Shown here: positions 47,371 to 57,525 of the stretch, in pieces
Layout of the letters: each line of letters begins with the position of its first letter
Position numbering within the stretch: position 1 is the stretch's first letter
Source: Cadophora sp. MPI-SDFR-AT-0126
Taxonomy: Eukaryota > Ascomycota > Leotiomycetes > Helotiales > Ploettnerulaceae
DNA length: 64,000 nt
Reading direction: 5' to 3'
Assembly: GCA_020747065.1 (NCBI GenBank)
Contig: JAGMVK010000008.1
Coordinates: 186,001 to 250,000, forward strand
Notes under the pieces: model-generated
Databases searched by the model: none
What the model was told of the DNA's origin: nothing
Seen by the model: only the letters and a program-made list of their open reading frames with translations
Program-made: the position numbers and the translations under genes

Positions 47371-48989
47371 ATAGAAAAAGTAAGAGATAAAGATATATAT
47401 ACTAGAAGCTTATAGAAGTATATAGTAATATATAAAAGTTATAGTAAAGGATATTTAAGAAGCTATAGTAGATAGATTAATATGTATTATATAAAGAAGT
47501 AGTAAGTAAAGTTATAGTAAATCAAGGAGTAATAGATTAGTATAAAGGTAAGTTATTATTCTTAGAAGAAGAGAAAAAGAAGCTAGAGTAGTAGTTAATA
47601 CTAGAGATTAACGTGTAGTAGTTAAAGAAGTTAATAGTTATAAGTGTAATTAGAGATTATAGTAGAAAAGTTAAAAAAAGTAAGGAAATATATGAAAGTA
47701 GAAGTAAGAGTAGCTTACTTTATATAAAATTAGGTATATAATAGAGGTAAACAAAAAATCAGGTAAGTAGTAGAAGTAAGTAGTATAATTCACTAATATT
47801 TTTCTACTATAAAGTTGAAGTTCACTTTCCCTACGAATTCAGGCTCTAGCTACTACTAAAGCACTGAATATAACATATAGTTTTTATACCTTATAAATAT
47901 CTTTGTGAACTACAGCTATAGCTAATCTACGTCCCTTATATCTTAAACCTATACTACGACTAGTTATTATAATTATTCTAATAATTCGCATAGCTATAAG
48001 AAACGTGATAATATTTGTTTATTTTAATACTCGCTTAATACTATAGCTAATAGCGAACTTATATAGGATAAAATCCTCTACTACTCTTAATAATAATAAT
48101 AAATTACAGTCTATTACTATAGCTAGAAAGTATATATAACTTGAATTATATATATAGGAGTCGAAGAATTAAATAGTATTTACTTACTCTTATACGTAAT
48201 ACTACTCTTACCTTAAACGTAAGTTATTTATTATAGCTAATTATAGTCCCCTACTGCACTATAACTAATCGCTTTCCCTTACTATAGCTAATTATAATTA
48301 TCTACTAACGCTAATTATATTCCCTCTTACTAAGAGTATATCTTCATCTAGTAATAGAGGTAATTAATTTAATTTAATAAAAGCAGAAGTAATTCTAAAG
48401 TACTATAGTAGTGCGATATTAATTTTAGTAAAGTATAGCTTATACTACTACCCCGCTATAGTGCCTATATATCATAATATTTCGCATTATAACTAGCTTA
48501 AATCCTTAATAACTACTACTAATATATTAGTAATTATTCAATTTTATCTCTACTTTTTTAATTAATATTTAAGGTATAATTCTAGTATTATAACTACAAC
48601 TACTACTATAGTTTAGTACTAAAGGTTTTAATAAAGTACAATAGCTTGTACTACTACTGAATACGGATTAAGTCGGCCCCGCACTACTATCAATACAACT
48701 AATTAGAAAAAGCGTTACCAAGTAATTCTTATATAGCTAAGACTAGCGGCCCGCTACTACTACAGCTAATCAGCAAAAGCGTTACCGTGTAATGCGCCGA
48801 GGAATATTGTTAGGGCTCGAAGCTTAAGACTCTTCTGGCTGCTGACTAAGGTATTTGTCACCCTAATCCCTCCTACTCAGTAGCCGGCTTCCACAGCCAC
48901 AGGCCTGCCGCAGGCGCAGGGGCTAGAGCGCAGCGAACCTGCTTAATCGAGCCTAGCCCGAACCCTATAACGCGAGCCTCGAGCGAGCC

Positions 48990-49360
48990 TCACCCGAACC
49001 CACCCTCGCCCGAACCCGCTAAGGTAGCGGCGTACCAGGGGTAAGCGAGCCAGAGGCGAGCCCCTGGGCGCAACGCGGACGACTCCCTGACACGTTCCCG
49101 GACCCTATATGCAGAGACTCGTTCGTAAGTTTCCTTTGTACTCTTTTTATAGTTAACGGCCATAACCTCATCAAAGACTGTGTCATCTCCGGGGCGGCCA
49201 ATAATCCCGAGATAGGCAAATATTATATCTCTTGGATCTTTAATACCAAGGCCGCGGCGATTTTCCAGTATTCTCACTAAGTGCCAGATGCATTACTCAA
49301 TTCTTTGCCCTTTATAAAAGCTTCTGTTCTACATCTTAGCCCTATAAAGAAAATGAAAAC
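48990..49360 (-). pseudogene. HET-domain (heterokaryon incompatibility) protein fragment
   Basis: The minus strand encodes SFYKGQRIE*CIWHLVRILE followed by NRRGLGIKDPRDIIFAYLGI and VNYKKSTKETYERVSAYRV. The DPRDxxFAxLGI word and the later YxKS...YE are typical of the middle of HET domains, which act in nonself recognition and cell death in filamentous fungi. Two upstream stops (TAG, TAA) fit CAG/CAA changes. After YRV, at about 49,100, the frame enters GC-rich repetitive sequence unrelated to HET. Both the N-terminal HET start and the rest of the protein are missing, so it is a broken fragment. Confidence 0.65.
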
Positions 49361-49378
49361 TAATAATAGTGAGAGATA

Positions 49379-49563
49379 TATTACAACACGATATCTAAAA
49401 TAGATCACAGATAATGGCAAGATTGAATCGGCTCGTATTTTATTAGTAAACGTAGTAAATATTTACAGCATTCCCCAATCACGGGACCTAGGTTCTACTG
49501 CTGGCGGGGCACCCCGTCAGCCGAGCCTATGGTCCACTAGTCCCGTGATCGTGACAGGTTACA
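49379..49563 (-). repeat. Possible solo LTR or MITE with strong hairpin
   Basis: On the minus strand this begins TGTAACCTGTCACG and ends GTGTTGTAATA, compatible with a TG...CA LTR of about 185 bp after one RIP change. Inside, ATCACGGGAC (49,478-49,487) pairs perfectly with GTCCCGTGAT (49,540-49,549), and GCTGGCGGGG pairs at 9 of 10 with CCCCGTCAGC around a 2-nt loop. I found no target duplication, so the identity is open. Confidence 0.35.
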
Positions 49564-49710
49564 GTTGATAAGCACTTAAACTATCGCCAATTTCAATATC
49601 ACAAAAGAAAATAAGAAAAGGATTCACTATATTTCTTCCAACTCTTCTCCCTTTTGCCTCCTCATATACTGCTTATCACGTCACAAGTGATAGCAATTCA
49701 TTATACAAGC

Positions 49711-50477
49711 TCAAGTGACCTTGCTCCTAACAAATGCCGCGGCTTCAACAGCTTTGTTTCCATAGCTGGTATGCGCATTCGGATCAAAGCCTCCGCTAGG
49801 GTTACAAATGTAATCCCCATTAGCACAGAAAGAGCGCACTTTAAAGGGGTTGATATTGGAGATAGCTTGGTTATTGTATGGATCGCCAAATACGACCTGT
49901 AAGAGCCAGAGGGTTAGCCCTTTTCAAAGCTGACGGCTATAAGTGAATAGCCAAAAGCGCATGTTACATACCACTGCTATAATCTTAGACGCGACAGAAG
50001 CCAGAGACGGGCCCGCGAGATGGATGAGTTGGGCGCCTTGGCTATAAGCGGTTAACAACAGTATCACATATATATTTGAAGGACGGGGAATACTATATAC
50101 CTATACCCGGATAATACAATTTGCGTATTTGGACACTTGTAACTAGCCCACTGCGCAAAGGTCACTAGGTTCGCGGTCCCCTCCTTAGAGCCCCCAGAAC
50201 CCGCTTCTTCGTACGAAGCCGGATAGTTAACTCCTTGAACTGCCACATTGGAGGCCCCGAGGAGCGAGGCAAGGGCGTCAAAAAACGGGGGACCGACGAT
50301 AGAGCCTACATTGCCAGGCTGGCCACTGCCGCGTCCGAAGATAACAGTCACTTTTTTGCAGGCGCCTGTTACAAGATCACTGCGGGTATCTTGGACTGCC
50401 TGCCGTTCTTCTATTGGGAGAGGCACCAGGGCGGATGTGAGAGCCAGGAGAGAAGAGAGGACGATTGTGTACTTCAT
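49711..50477 (-). CDS. Cutinase, secreted serine esterase, three exons
   Basis: Exons on the minus strand: 50,101-50,477, 50,042 excluded then 49,972-50,041, and 49,711-49,896. Introns of 59 nt (50,042-50,100, GTATAT...TTATAG) and 75 nt (49,897-49,971, GTATGT...TTACAG) restore a 210-residue protein, the usual cutinase size. A signal peptide (MKYTIVLSSLLALTSA) precedes a short pro-segment. The nucleophile sits in GYSQGAQ, rebuilt across intron 1; the acid in SFCANGDYICN; the histidine in NAHTSYG. Four Cys allow the two usual disulfides. Cutinases cleave ester bonds of plant cutin outside the cell. VIFGRGSGQPGNVG has Gly-Arg where most cutinases have Ala-Arg. There are no premature stops despite RIPped neighbours on both sides. 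I am confident of the family and the splicing. Confidence 0.92.
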
Positions 50478-52133
50478 TTTGCTAACGAGGTTAAGCTTTG
50501 AAATGTTCTCGAATTGAAGTTTTCCAAGGTGTGGATTGAATTGTTAGAACCGTACATCCTGCGGTCTTTAAATAATAAATATCAGGCCCCGTGTAAATGT
50601 CTAAAGGAGCTAAACTTCCTAAGATTTCACTCCCTAGCACCAAGGCGGTGCGCTCGTCCGTCTCGTATTCTTAGATTCTATGCAATTGATGTTCCGAAAT
50701 TCGGTCCGACACAAATTGGTATAAATTTTCCACCCAATAATTAAATGAAGATATAAGTGTCATTGAGACCGATTTAACCTATTAGATTGTTAAAAGAGTG
50801 AGGTGGTACTAAGAAAACGAACTGAGTCGGGCCGGGATGCAGTCACTTCTTATTTTGGAAGATCTTGACTCGAGTCACCTTCTAGTAGAAGAATTGAGAA
50901 AAACACTGCGAGTCATGTCCCGCTTTCTAAACCCCGCGTTCTGCACCTCGCCTTCTACACCCCGCATTTAAAATTCACACGTGAACGTCTTTCTACCGCT
51001 TTTTATCGGCAGCTCTGCCCCGAACCTCGGTTCAAGTCGCAGGTTGAAATGCTCGGCTTCTTCTCCGCCCTTGCTTTAGCCTAGGAAAATGCCGCCGAGG
51101 CCCTACTACCAGTATTTCGAAGGCGAATATCAGTCGGTTAGCCGCACGTTTCTGGAAAACAAAAGGAGAGCGGCACTCTACGTAGCTATAATATCAGTGT
51201 TTCTAGAAATATTACTCCACGAATCGTACTCGTAGAAGCTGCCAAGAAGAGCTCGGCCTTGAACAGCTCGGCCTTGATACAGGCATATAATTGAGAGCGA
51301 TTAGTCCAAGTCAGAGACAAACTGGAAAATGCGTTTGATATCGACCAGTTATAATTATAGCGAAGTTATAACTCGAGCTTTCGAAAGTCACTTGTTCGCT
51401 AACTTAATAGTATTCCAAAAATCTACTTTTCATCTCTTTATTAAATCATCCCAAGGACTCACTTCCAAACTTTAAATGTATAAAGAGGCGATACACAAAG
51501 TCTTAGATCTATAGCTGCAAGTTTAAATACTATAACTTTTGCTACATCGGTCTTCGTCTCAATATCAACATTGTATCACTTTATAAATGTGACTCTAACT
51601 TTGTATATATGACTCCCGATAGGTGACGAGTTTATCGACGGCGTTTGGACTTTATAAGCACGCGTTTAGAGAAACTCATTTTTATACTCACTACTTTTAC
51701 TAAAATATAATCATTTCGAAATTAGCTCTTAGCAACTAAAAACTTAGCGTTAGAATTCAAAATCGTCTCAGGACTTTATATCCAAAGCTTAAGCTTAAGA
51801 AAGTGAAAGGCTGTCGAGAAACATTAAAGTATCGATCACGTTCTCCCCCCTTTTCAGTCTCGCTTAGCTCACCGCAGCTAAAGTGTTCTTTGAAAAGCGA
51901 TATCTACCTTCTAGAACGACTTAGAATACTGCTAGGAATTAGTAGATTCACCTATAGTTAGTTTCAATTGCAGAATTGCGATTTCATCTCTTGAAAATCG
52001 ATAAATCACCTTCGATTTTGAGATATTGTGTTAAGGGCTCGAATCAGGTGACTTTCATACTTTATGAAGCTATTCACAACTTTGTATCAGCCATATAAGT
52101 TAACTCGTAAACGAACATAAAAGACAGATTTCC
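50478..52133. other. Intergenic, nothing firm
   Basis: The first part is the cutinase 5' flank. A small plus frame starting at ATG near 51,089 (MPPRPYYQYFEGEYQ) is not supported by anything else. A 16-bp direct repeat (GAGCTCGGCCTTGA) lies near 51,248-51,280. The rest is AT-rich without motifs. Confidence 0.35.
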
Positions 52134-52753
52134 TTAAGAATATCTTCTCTCCTTGTAATCAATTAATTCAACTAAGTCGCAATTGTCCACGTACTTGCAC
52201 TCGTTCCGTGACATAAGCCCGACGAGTACTAACGGGTGTAGAGCAGCCACGTCAATAAGTCGCATATGAAAGATCCGTGGGATGGCAGCTGTATCCTCCC
52301 TATGAGTAACCCCAGCTCTACCTTCCTCCTGCCGAACCTCAACCTCCAGATCTCCACCCTGCGCACGCAAATCTTCCACCTTATCACTAACCTTAACTCC
52401 TAGAGCCTCAGCACTAGTCCCAGCCCTCAGACTGCTCTCAAGACTCTCCGGACGTGGCCTAGCAACTCCAGGTCCTGCACTTAGAGGCGCGTCCTCCCTA
52501 GTCCGCTCTTGAATAACGTCCATAAGTTTCGTCCGGCTCAATGACTTAAGACTATCGTTCAGATCAAGACGCCTAGCGATAGCAGCCTAATTGGCCGCGC
52601 TGCAGTGAACTCGACTACCCCCTCTGCTGACCTTCTTGAAATAGGCCTCGACGACCTTTCCTTCGTAGAAACCGAGATACGTATTAGTATTGGCGAAGTT
52701 CGGTCCGGTAGTAGCCTTCCCAGATCCGATAAGTGTGGTGCGTACTTATCCTT
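52134..52753 (-). pseudogene. Unrecognised reading frame with one internal stop
   Basis: The minus frame is open from 52,134 to about 52,590, has a single TAG (CAG would fit), then is open again to about 52,753 (NTNTYLGFYEGKVVEAYFKK; DLNDSLKSLSRTKLMDVIQE). The combined 200 codons include an Asp/Glu- and Arg-rich middle (SDKVEDLRAQGGDLEVEVRQ). I see no ATG that clearly starts it, no signal peptide and no known domain. The good codon composition suggests a once-real gene, touched by RIP. Confidence 0.4.
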
Positions 52754-53351
52754 ACAACCTCTCTTTGGCTTAATAATGTGAATATCGCTAATAATCTCAA
52801 ATCCTTCGTTATCACTCTTCGAGGAGGAAACACTGAGCGAATCGGATATAGTTAAAAGGGGCTAGGTTGAAGGTTAGTATAAGCTCGTCCAAGTTAATGA
52901 GGATAAGCAAAAGGCCTACCGAGATATAGCTATAGTATGATAGATGAGGTTCAATAAATCAGTAACTGTTGGATTAGAGTGGAGAAGGCAAAATCGGGAC
53001 AGGTTCTAAGAAGAGGGGATAGGGGACAGAATGATATATATATGCCATGACTATTACATCGAACTTCTGTGCGCTATAACCGATCCTATCAGACAAGGCG
53101 GATTTTGTTTACTTTTTGTTGTGAGAGCTCTTGAATAATTTACTAGAGATTCTGCATAATAAGGAGTTTATACATTTCCTAAAGCCAAAAGAAACTATAC
53201 GCACCTGACTATAACTCCTACTAGCTACATATCAGAGCCGATACCTGCCTACATCCTACGCAAAAGCAGTATCCAAAGCAGCAGTATCATCCTCACATGT
53301 ACCGGCTGGCATAGTAATCGCTCTCCCGATCCGTGCCCTATCTAACGTCTC
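52754..53351. other. Intergenic, nothing recognised
   Basis: Moderately AT-rich. No frame, repeat or element end could be supported. Confidence 0.3.
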
Positions 53352-55010
53352 ACCCCCCTATTCCGGCCACCCCCCTATTCCGGCTACCCTACTATTTTCG
53401 TCACCTGATTTTTAACACTTAATAACTCTACTCTATATTAACTTCTATATATAATATTATAGATTCTAAATCTTTATTAGATTTTGATTTTATAGTTTTA
53501 ATTTAATATTCTTTAGTTACGATTTAAGCCTTTCTAATTATATGTGTTATTATAAATTAGGAATTTAGTTTAGTTAGGACTTTTTTTCTTTTTCTTAGCT
53601 ATACTAACTCTAATCTCTCTTCTAATTTTTTAACTTTTATATTTACTTTCCCTAATTTGTAGTCTCTTTTATTAATTTCTTTTATAACTTTTCTAAAGAG
53701 TATATATTATATTAAAAGTTAGTTATATAACTTACTAACTAAAGTACAGATTTATATATATATCTCTTTCTAGCTCTTAGGAGTATATTACTTAATCAAA
53801 GTATTAAAAACCTCTAGAGGTAGTATTAGTATCTCTTAAAGCTTTAAAAGAGTTGGAATTATTAATTTATTACTGTTTTCTAGAAGTAAAGGGCTTATTA
53901 AAGGCTTTACTAGTAAGACCGGCTATAGACCTAAAGATCTTTAACTAGACTTAATATTTAAAGCTGTAATACTTTTTTAGTGTACTTTCTTGTAGTATAT
54001 AAGGAAATTACGCTTACTAATTAGTATAGAATCGATTATTAAACTTAACTTTTAAAGTTCTTTCTAATAAACACGCTTAAAAGACGAGAAAACTATTAAA
54101 TTAAGAGGTTATAAGACATATAATATATATATAAGTAAGAAAAGAAGGTATATATTTTACTTAAGGTACTTCTAAAGGAAATCTATAGTCTTATAGCTCT
54201 TATAGCTATCTAGAATAAGGAGTCTTACTAAATAATTACGTAGTTCTGTCTAAGGAATAAAGACCTTTTCTAACTACTTTAGGGCTATTTAATTAGTTAT
54301 TTACTTATTTTCTGTAGTTATAAAGTACTATTAATCAAAGATATCTAATTACAATAAAAACTATTATTATTAGACTGTTTTTCTCTTGTAAATTATAACT
54401 AGAAAGGTAGAGATACTTATAGTAGATATATACTTAATAATTATCATCTAAGTATATAAGCTTAACTATTTCCCTTGAATCTTCCGGCTTTTTATACTTC
54501 TTATAACCTATCTATTAAGACTATAACTTTCTATAATACTTGTTTTATCTATATTCTATTATTAAGAGACTAGAATTACCTTAATTTCCGGAATTTCTAA
54601 TTTTTAGAACTATAGCTTAATAACTTTAGAATAAGCGTAATAAATATATATAGAATTAACGTAGATCTGTCTCTTAGTCTTCAGAATTAGATTCTTAGCT
54701 AAAAACTATGCTATCTAGTGTTTTTTAAGTAAGCAATAGTCTTCTTAGAGAGCTAAAGCCTTTCTCTTAAAACCTATATCTATATATACGTAACTCTATA
54801 GCTTAGAGCCTCTTAAGTTAAAATCTAAGTAGTTAATTAATTCTCTAATACTATAGGAAGTTTTTATAAGTAGCTAGTGGCTTTCTTATGTGATTATATC
54901 GTTATATTATAGTCTATAAGGATAGACTTTAGAATACCTTACTTAAGTAATACCTTTCGTAAAGACTTATTATCTACTACTTCTTTAAGAGCGCATATAA
55001 CGTTATATTT
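53352..55010 (-). mobile_element. Pogo/Fot1-type DNA transposon, RIPped transposase
   Basis: The minus strand reads, in order: a helix-turn-helix remnant (SLRKVLLKYGILKSIL-like words near 54,950), a CENP-B-like segment (YCLLKKH*IA*FLAKNLILK near 54,730), PEIKVILVS***NIDKTSII near 54,575 where fungal pogo transposases have ENRWNMDEAGI, FLVIIYKRKTV near 54,390 (PPLVIYKGKTVQ expected), and RLLILDSYKSYKTID near 54,200 (RLLILDGHGSH expected). This is the DDE_1 transposase order, with the catalytic residues D to N or G-H to S-Y mutated. The left end near 53,352 has two tandem CCCCCCTATTCCGGC units that may be part of the terminal repeat. The right terminal repeat was not found. Confidence 0.75.
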
Positions 55011-56560
55011 AGTATATTAACGCTTTATAATATTCTATCGCCACTAAGTATTATACTAGGTAATAGAGAATAACTCGCTCTTACGCAAAAGCTAACTAGA
55101 AGCTATATAAATTAAGATAAGAAGTTATTTTAGGAATTCCTCGACTCTAGCCTTATACTAATTAATAGCTTTTATATACTAGGTCTTTATCTTATTATTA
55201 GTAGTTTCTAGAAAGGAATCTTATAGCGACTTTATAGCCTTAATTGATGTTAGTAGAGCTATCGCTAACCCTTTTACTAAGTCTGTATTTTCGCAGTACT
55301 AACTCTAAAAGTAGCTAAAAGTATCTATATTAAGATTATCTTTTAAGGCCTAGGCCTAGATCCGAGGTAGTATCTAGACTCTGAATATTAACTTATTATA
55401 GAGAAAGTAGCGCGCCTAAGTAAACTCAGAGAGTAAGAGTTAAAGCACTTACTTTATATATAAATTAATATCTCTGTAAGTTAGAATCTTCTCCTTCGGA
55501 TCCTACTCCGCTTAATACGACTTAATAACTTCTTTAGAGATAGTAAAGAGTAGTAAGCGCTAGTTAAGTATCTCACCTATAGAAGTCTCAGTCTTAAGCT
55601 AGAGAAATCGCTTATAGTACTCCTTAATAAGATCTAGTATATTCTTATAACTAGTCTTTTCAAGAGATACGCTAGTATAGAAGATAAGTAGCTATATGAC
55701 TTAGATTAGTCCCGAGAGAAAGAAGTTATAATTACTAAGCTCTTTCCAGATCTTAGTAAATAGTCTCACGCTTTATATCGCATAAAAGCTTAATAAAAGT
55801 AAGCTATATTAGCTACTACTAAACTCATAGCAGATAATAGCTATATAAAAGACAAATAAGCTATCTCGTAGTACTTAACGCTCTTAGTTTTTAATACCTT
55901 TAATAACCCTAGCTTATATATAAGCCTACTTATTAGTTAATTAAATAGAATCCGCAGGTGTTCACTAGCTTTCGTCAGACTTCGTAAAATAGCTATTACT
56001 ATATATAACTTAATAGTAGTATATTAAGAATTATTTCCAGTATCAGCAGTTAGTCTTCATTATCTTAGACTTCTTCTTCAGCTCGAAACCTTATGCTTTT
56101 CTTACTATAGTAGTATAAAAACAACTTAGGGCTAGCTATCGTAGCTAAATAAGTATATACTCTAGTCTATTGAAGTACTAGCTATAAGCCTCGAAAAGGA
56201 TTTCATCTATAACCTTAAGGATTAAGAATAGCTTTAGCTTACTATTAGTATTCTTAAATAAAGAGAATAATATCTAAATCTACTCTTTATCAAAGCTCTT
56301 GAGGTAATCTTTAATACTTATCCGCTAAAGCTATAGTATAATAATAGACTAGTAGCTACTAAAACCGTAGATAATATTAGTATTTCCCTTATTATCTTCC
56401 TTAGTATAAAGAGTATCTTAGACTTACTACTAAAAGAACTTCTTCTCCTCTAAGCTAATATATTATCTCGTATTATCTTTAGTTAGACTAAAATCAGGAC
56501 CTAGTATAATAATAAAATACTAGATTAAGCGATTCTTAGTAAAGTATATTTATAGTATCG
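55011..56560 (-). pseudogene. RecQ/telomere-linked-helicase-like gene copy 4, N-terminal fragment, RIPped
   Basis: This aligns by eye with 44,430-46,030 over nearly its whole length (for example AGTAAGCGCTAG...CTCACCTATAGAAGTCTCAGT near 55,555). The minus strand gives NTNIIYGFSSY*SIIIL near 56,380 and SITxxNT near 55,070. It is cut at 55,011 by the pogo-type element and diverges after 56,560. No helicase core. It is more heavily mutated than copy 3. Confidence 0.55.
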
Positions 56561-57525
56561 GTTCAATACCGAATATAAGCCAAGAATCAAACGTAAATAT
56601 CATGTATATGCATATTAAGCTTAATAGTATGGAAAATCTATATATTTCTAAGAGGGGTCGGGAGATGCCAGACTATATACTACCTCCGAAACGCCACCGA
56701 ATCGCCTTCGCAAGTGGTCCTACCCCCTATTCTAGCTGAGACATGTCCTGTATGGGCCTGTGGACCAACATATAGCTTATAAGCTCGCTAAAGAGAGGTC
56801 TTCTTATATTATATTAGCTCCTACTAGTGTGCCTTCGAGAGGTAAAGGTCTTATACTTAGAGGTTACATATTAGTCTAGTAGAGCACGCTAGATACTCGA
56901 ACTTATCTAAGAGTCGTAGCCCAGGGATAGCAAAAGAGAGAGCGCTACTAATACAGGGAAAGAGAGCTATAACGACGCTCGAGTCTTAAAGTTCGTATAT
57001 CTAGAAGAGCTCGACTAATCTCTTAAGTAGAGCTTCACTAAAGCAATAAGGCAGCTGCTTTAAGTATCGAGTCTAACTCTAAGGCTTCGGATAGAGATAC
57101 AACCTATATACTATATACAGTAAGACTTATAGCTCAGGATTATAGATAAAGACCTGCTAGACTACACACTACTCTATATTATCTACTATATTCTTCCAGT
57201 GCAGTCTTAACGATCGTTTAGCCCCTAGAGAAAAATATATTTTACAGTATATATTTTATAGTGCATTAGTCTATGCCCGCCCCCCGGTCAGGGGCAGATT
57301 AGTATAGGGAAAACATATTTTACGCCGCAAAAAGTCGAAATACTAGAGGTAGAAACTCCAGTTATATAAATTCATCTGTCAGAGTAATACCAACACCCGA
57401 CTTACTTATATATACTACTATATTGGTATTTATGCATAGAGAAGGAAAGTGAAGGCACTCTCCACTCAAGCCTAAATACAGGGAAAGATGCCCAATGCCG
57501 CATCTTCAAGTAATGTCTATTCAAC
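56561..57525. other. Noncoding flank between copy 4 and the SGNH gene
   Basis: 57,290-57,360 (ATTAGTATAGGGAAAACATATTTTACG...CTAGAGGTAGAAACTCC) faintly resembles 46,780-46,850 upstream of copy 3, so part may be the old 5' flank of the helicase-like gene. Nothing else is recognised. Confidence 0.35.

Larger units (their letters stand above)
46301..48940. other. Noncoding, AT-rich, with telomere-like units and tandem repeats
   Basis: The first 300 bp are GC-normal (TCCCCTCCACAGTATATAAAGG near 46,380, a TATA-like box upstream of copy 3 is possible only on the other strand). Further right are the CCCTAA units and a tandem array listed separately. At 48,675-48,800 a roughly 100-bp unit containing AAAAGCGTTACC is repeated twice. 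No gene is supportable. Confidence 0.45.

Noticed and set aside
50235..50517. Two plus-strand ORFs of 88-89 codons
   Set aside because: Antisense shadows of cutinase exon 1.
56700..56740. CCTACCCCCTATTCTAGC as the second terminal repeat of the pogo-type element
   Set aside because: It is in direct, not inverted, orientation to the units at 53,352, and helicase-like DNA lies between it and the transposase.
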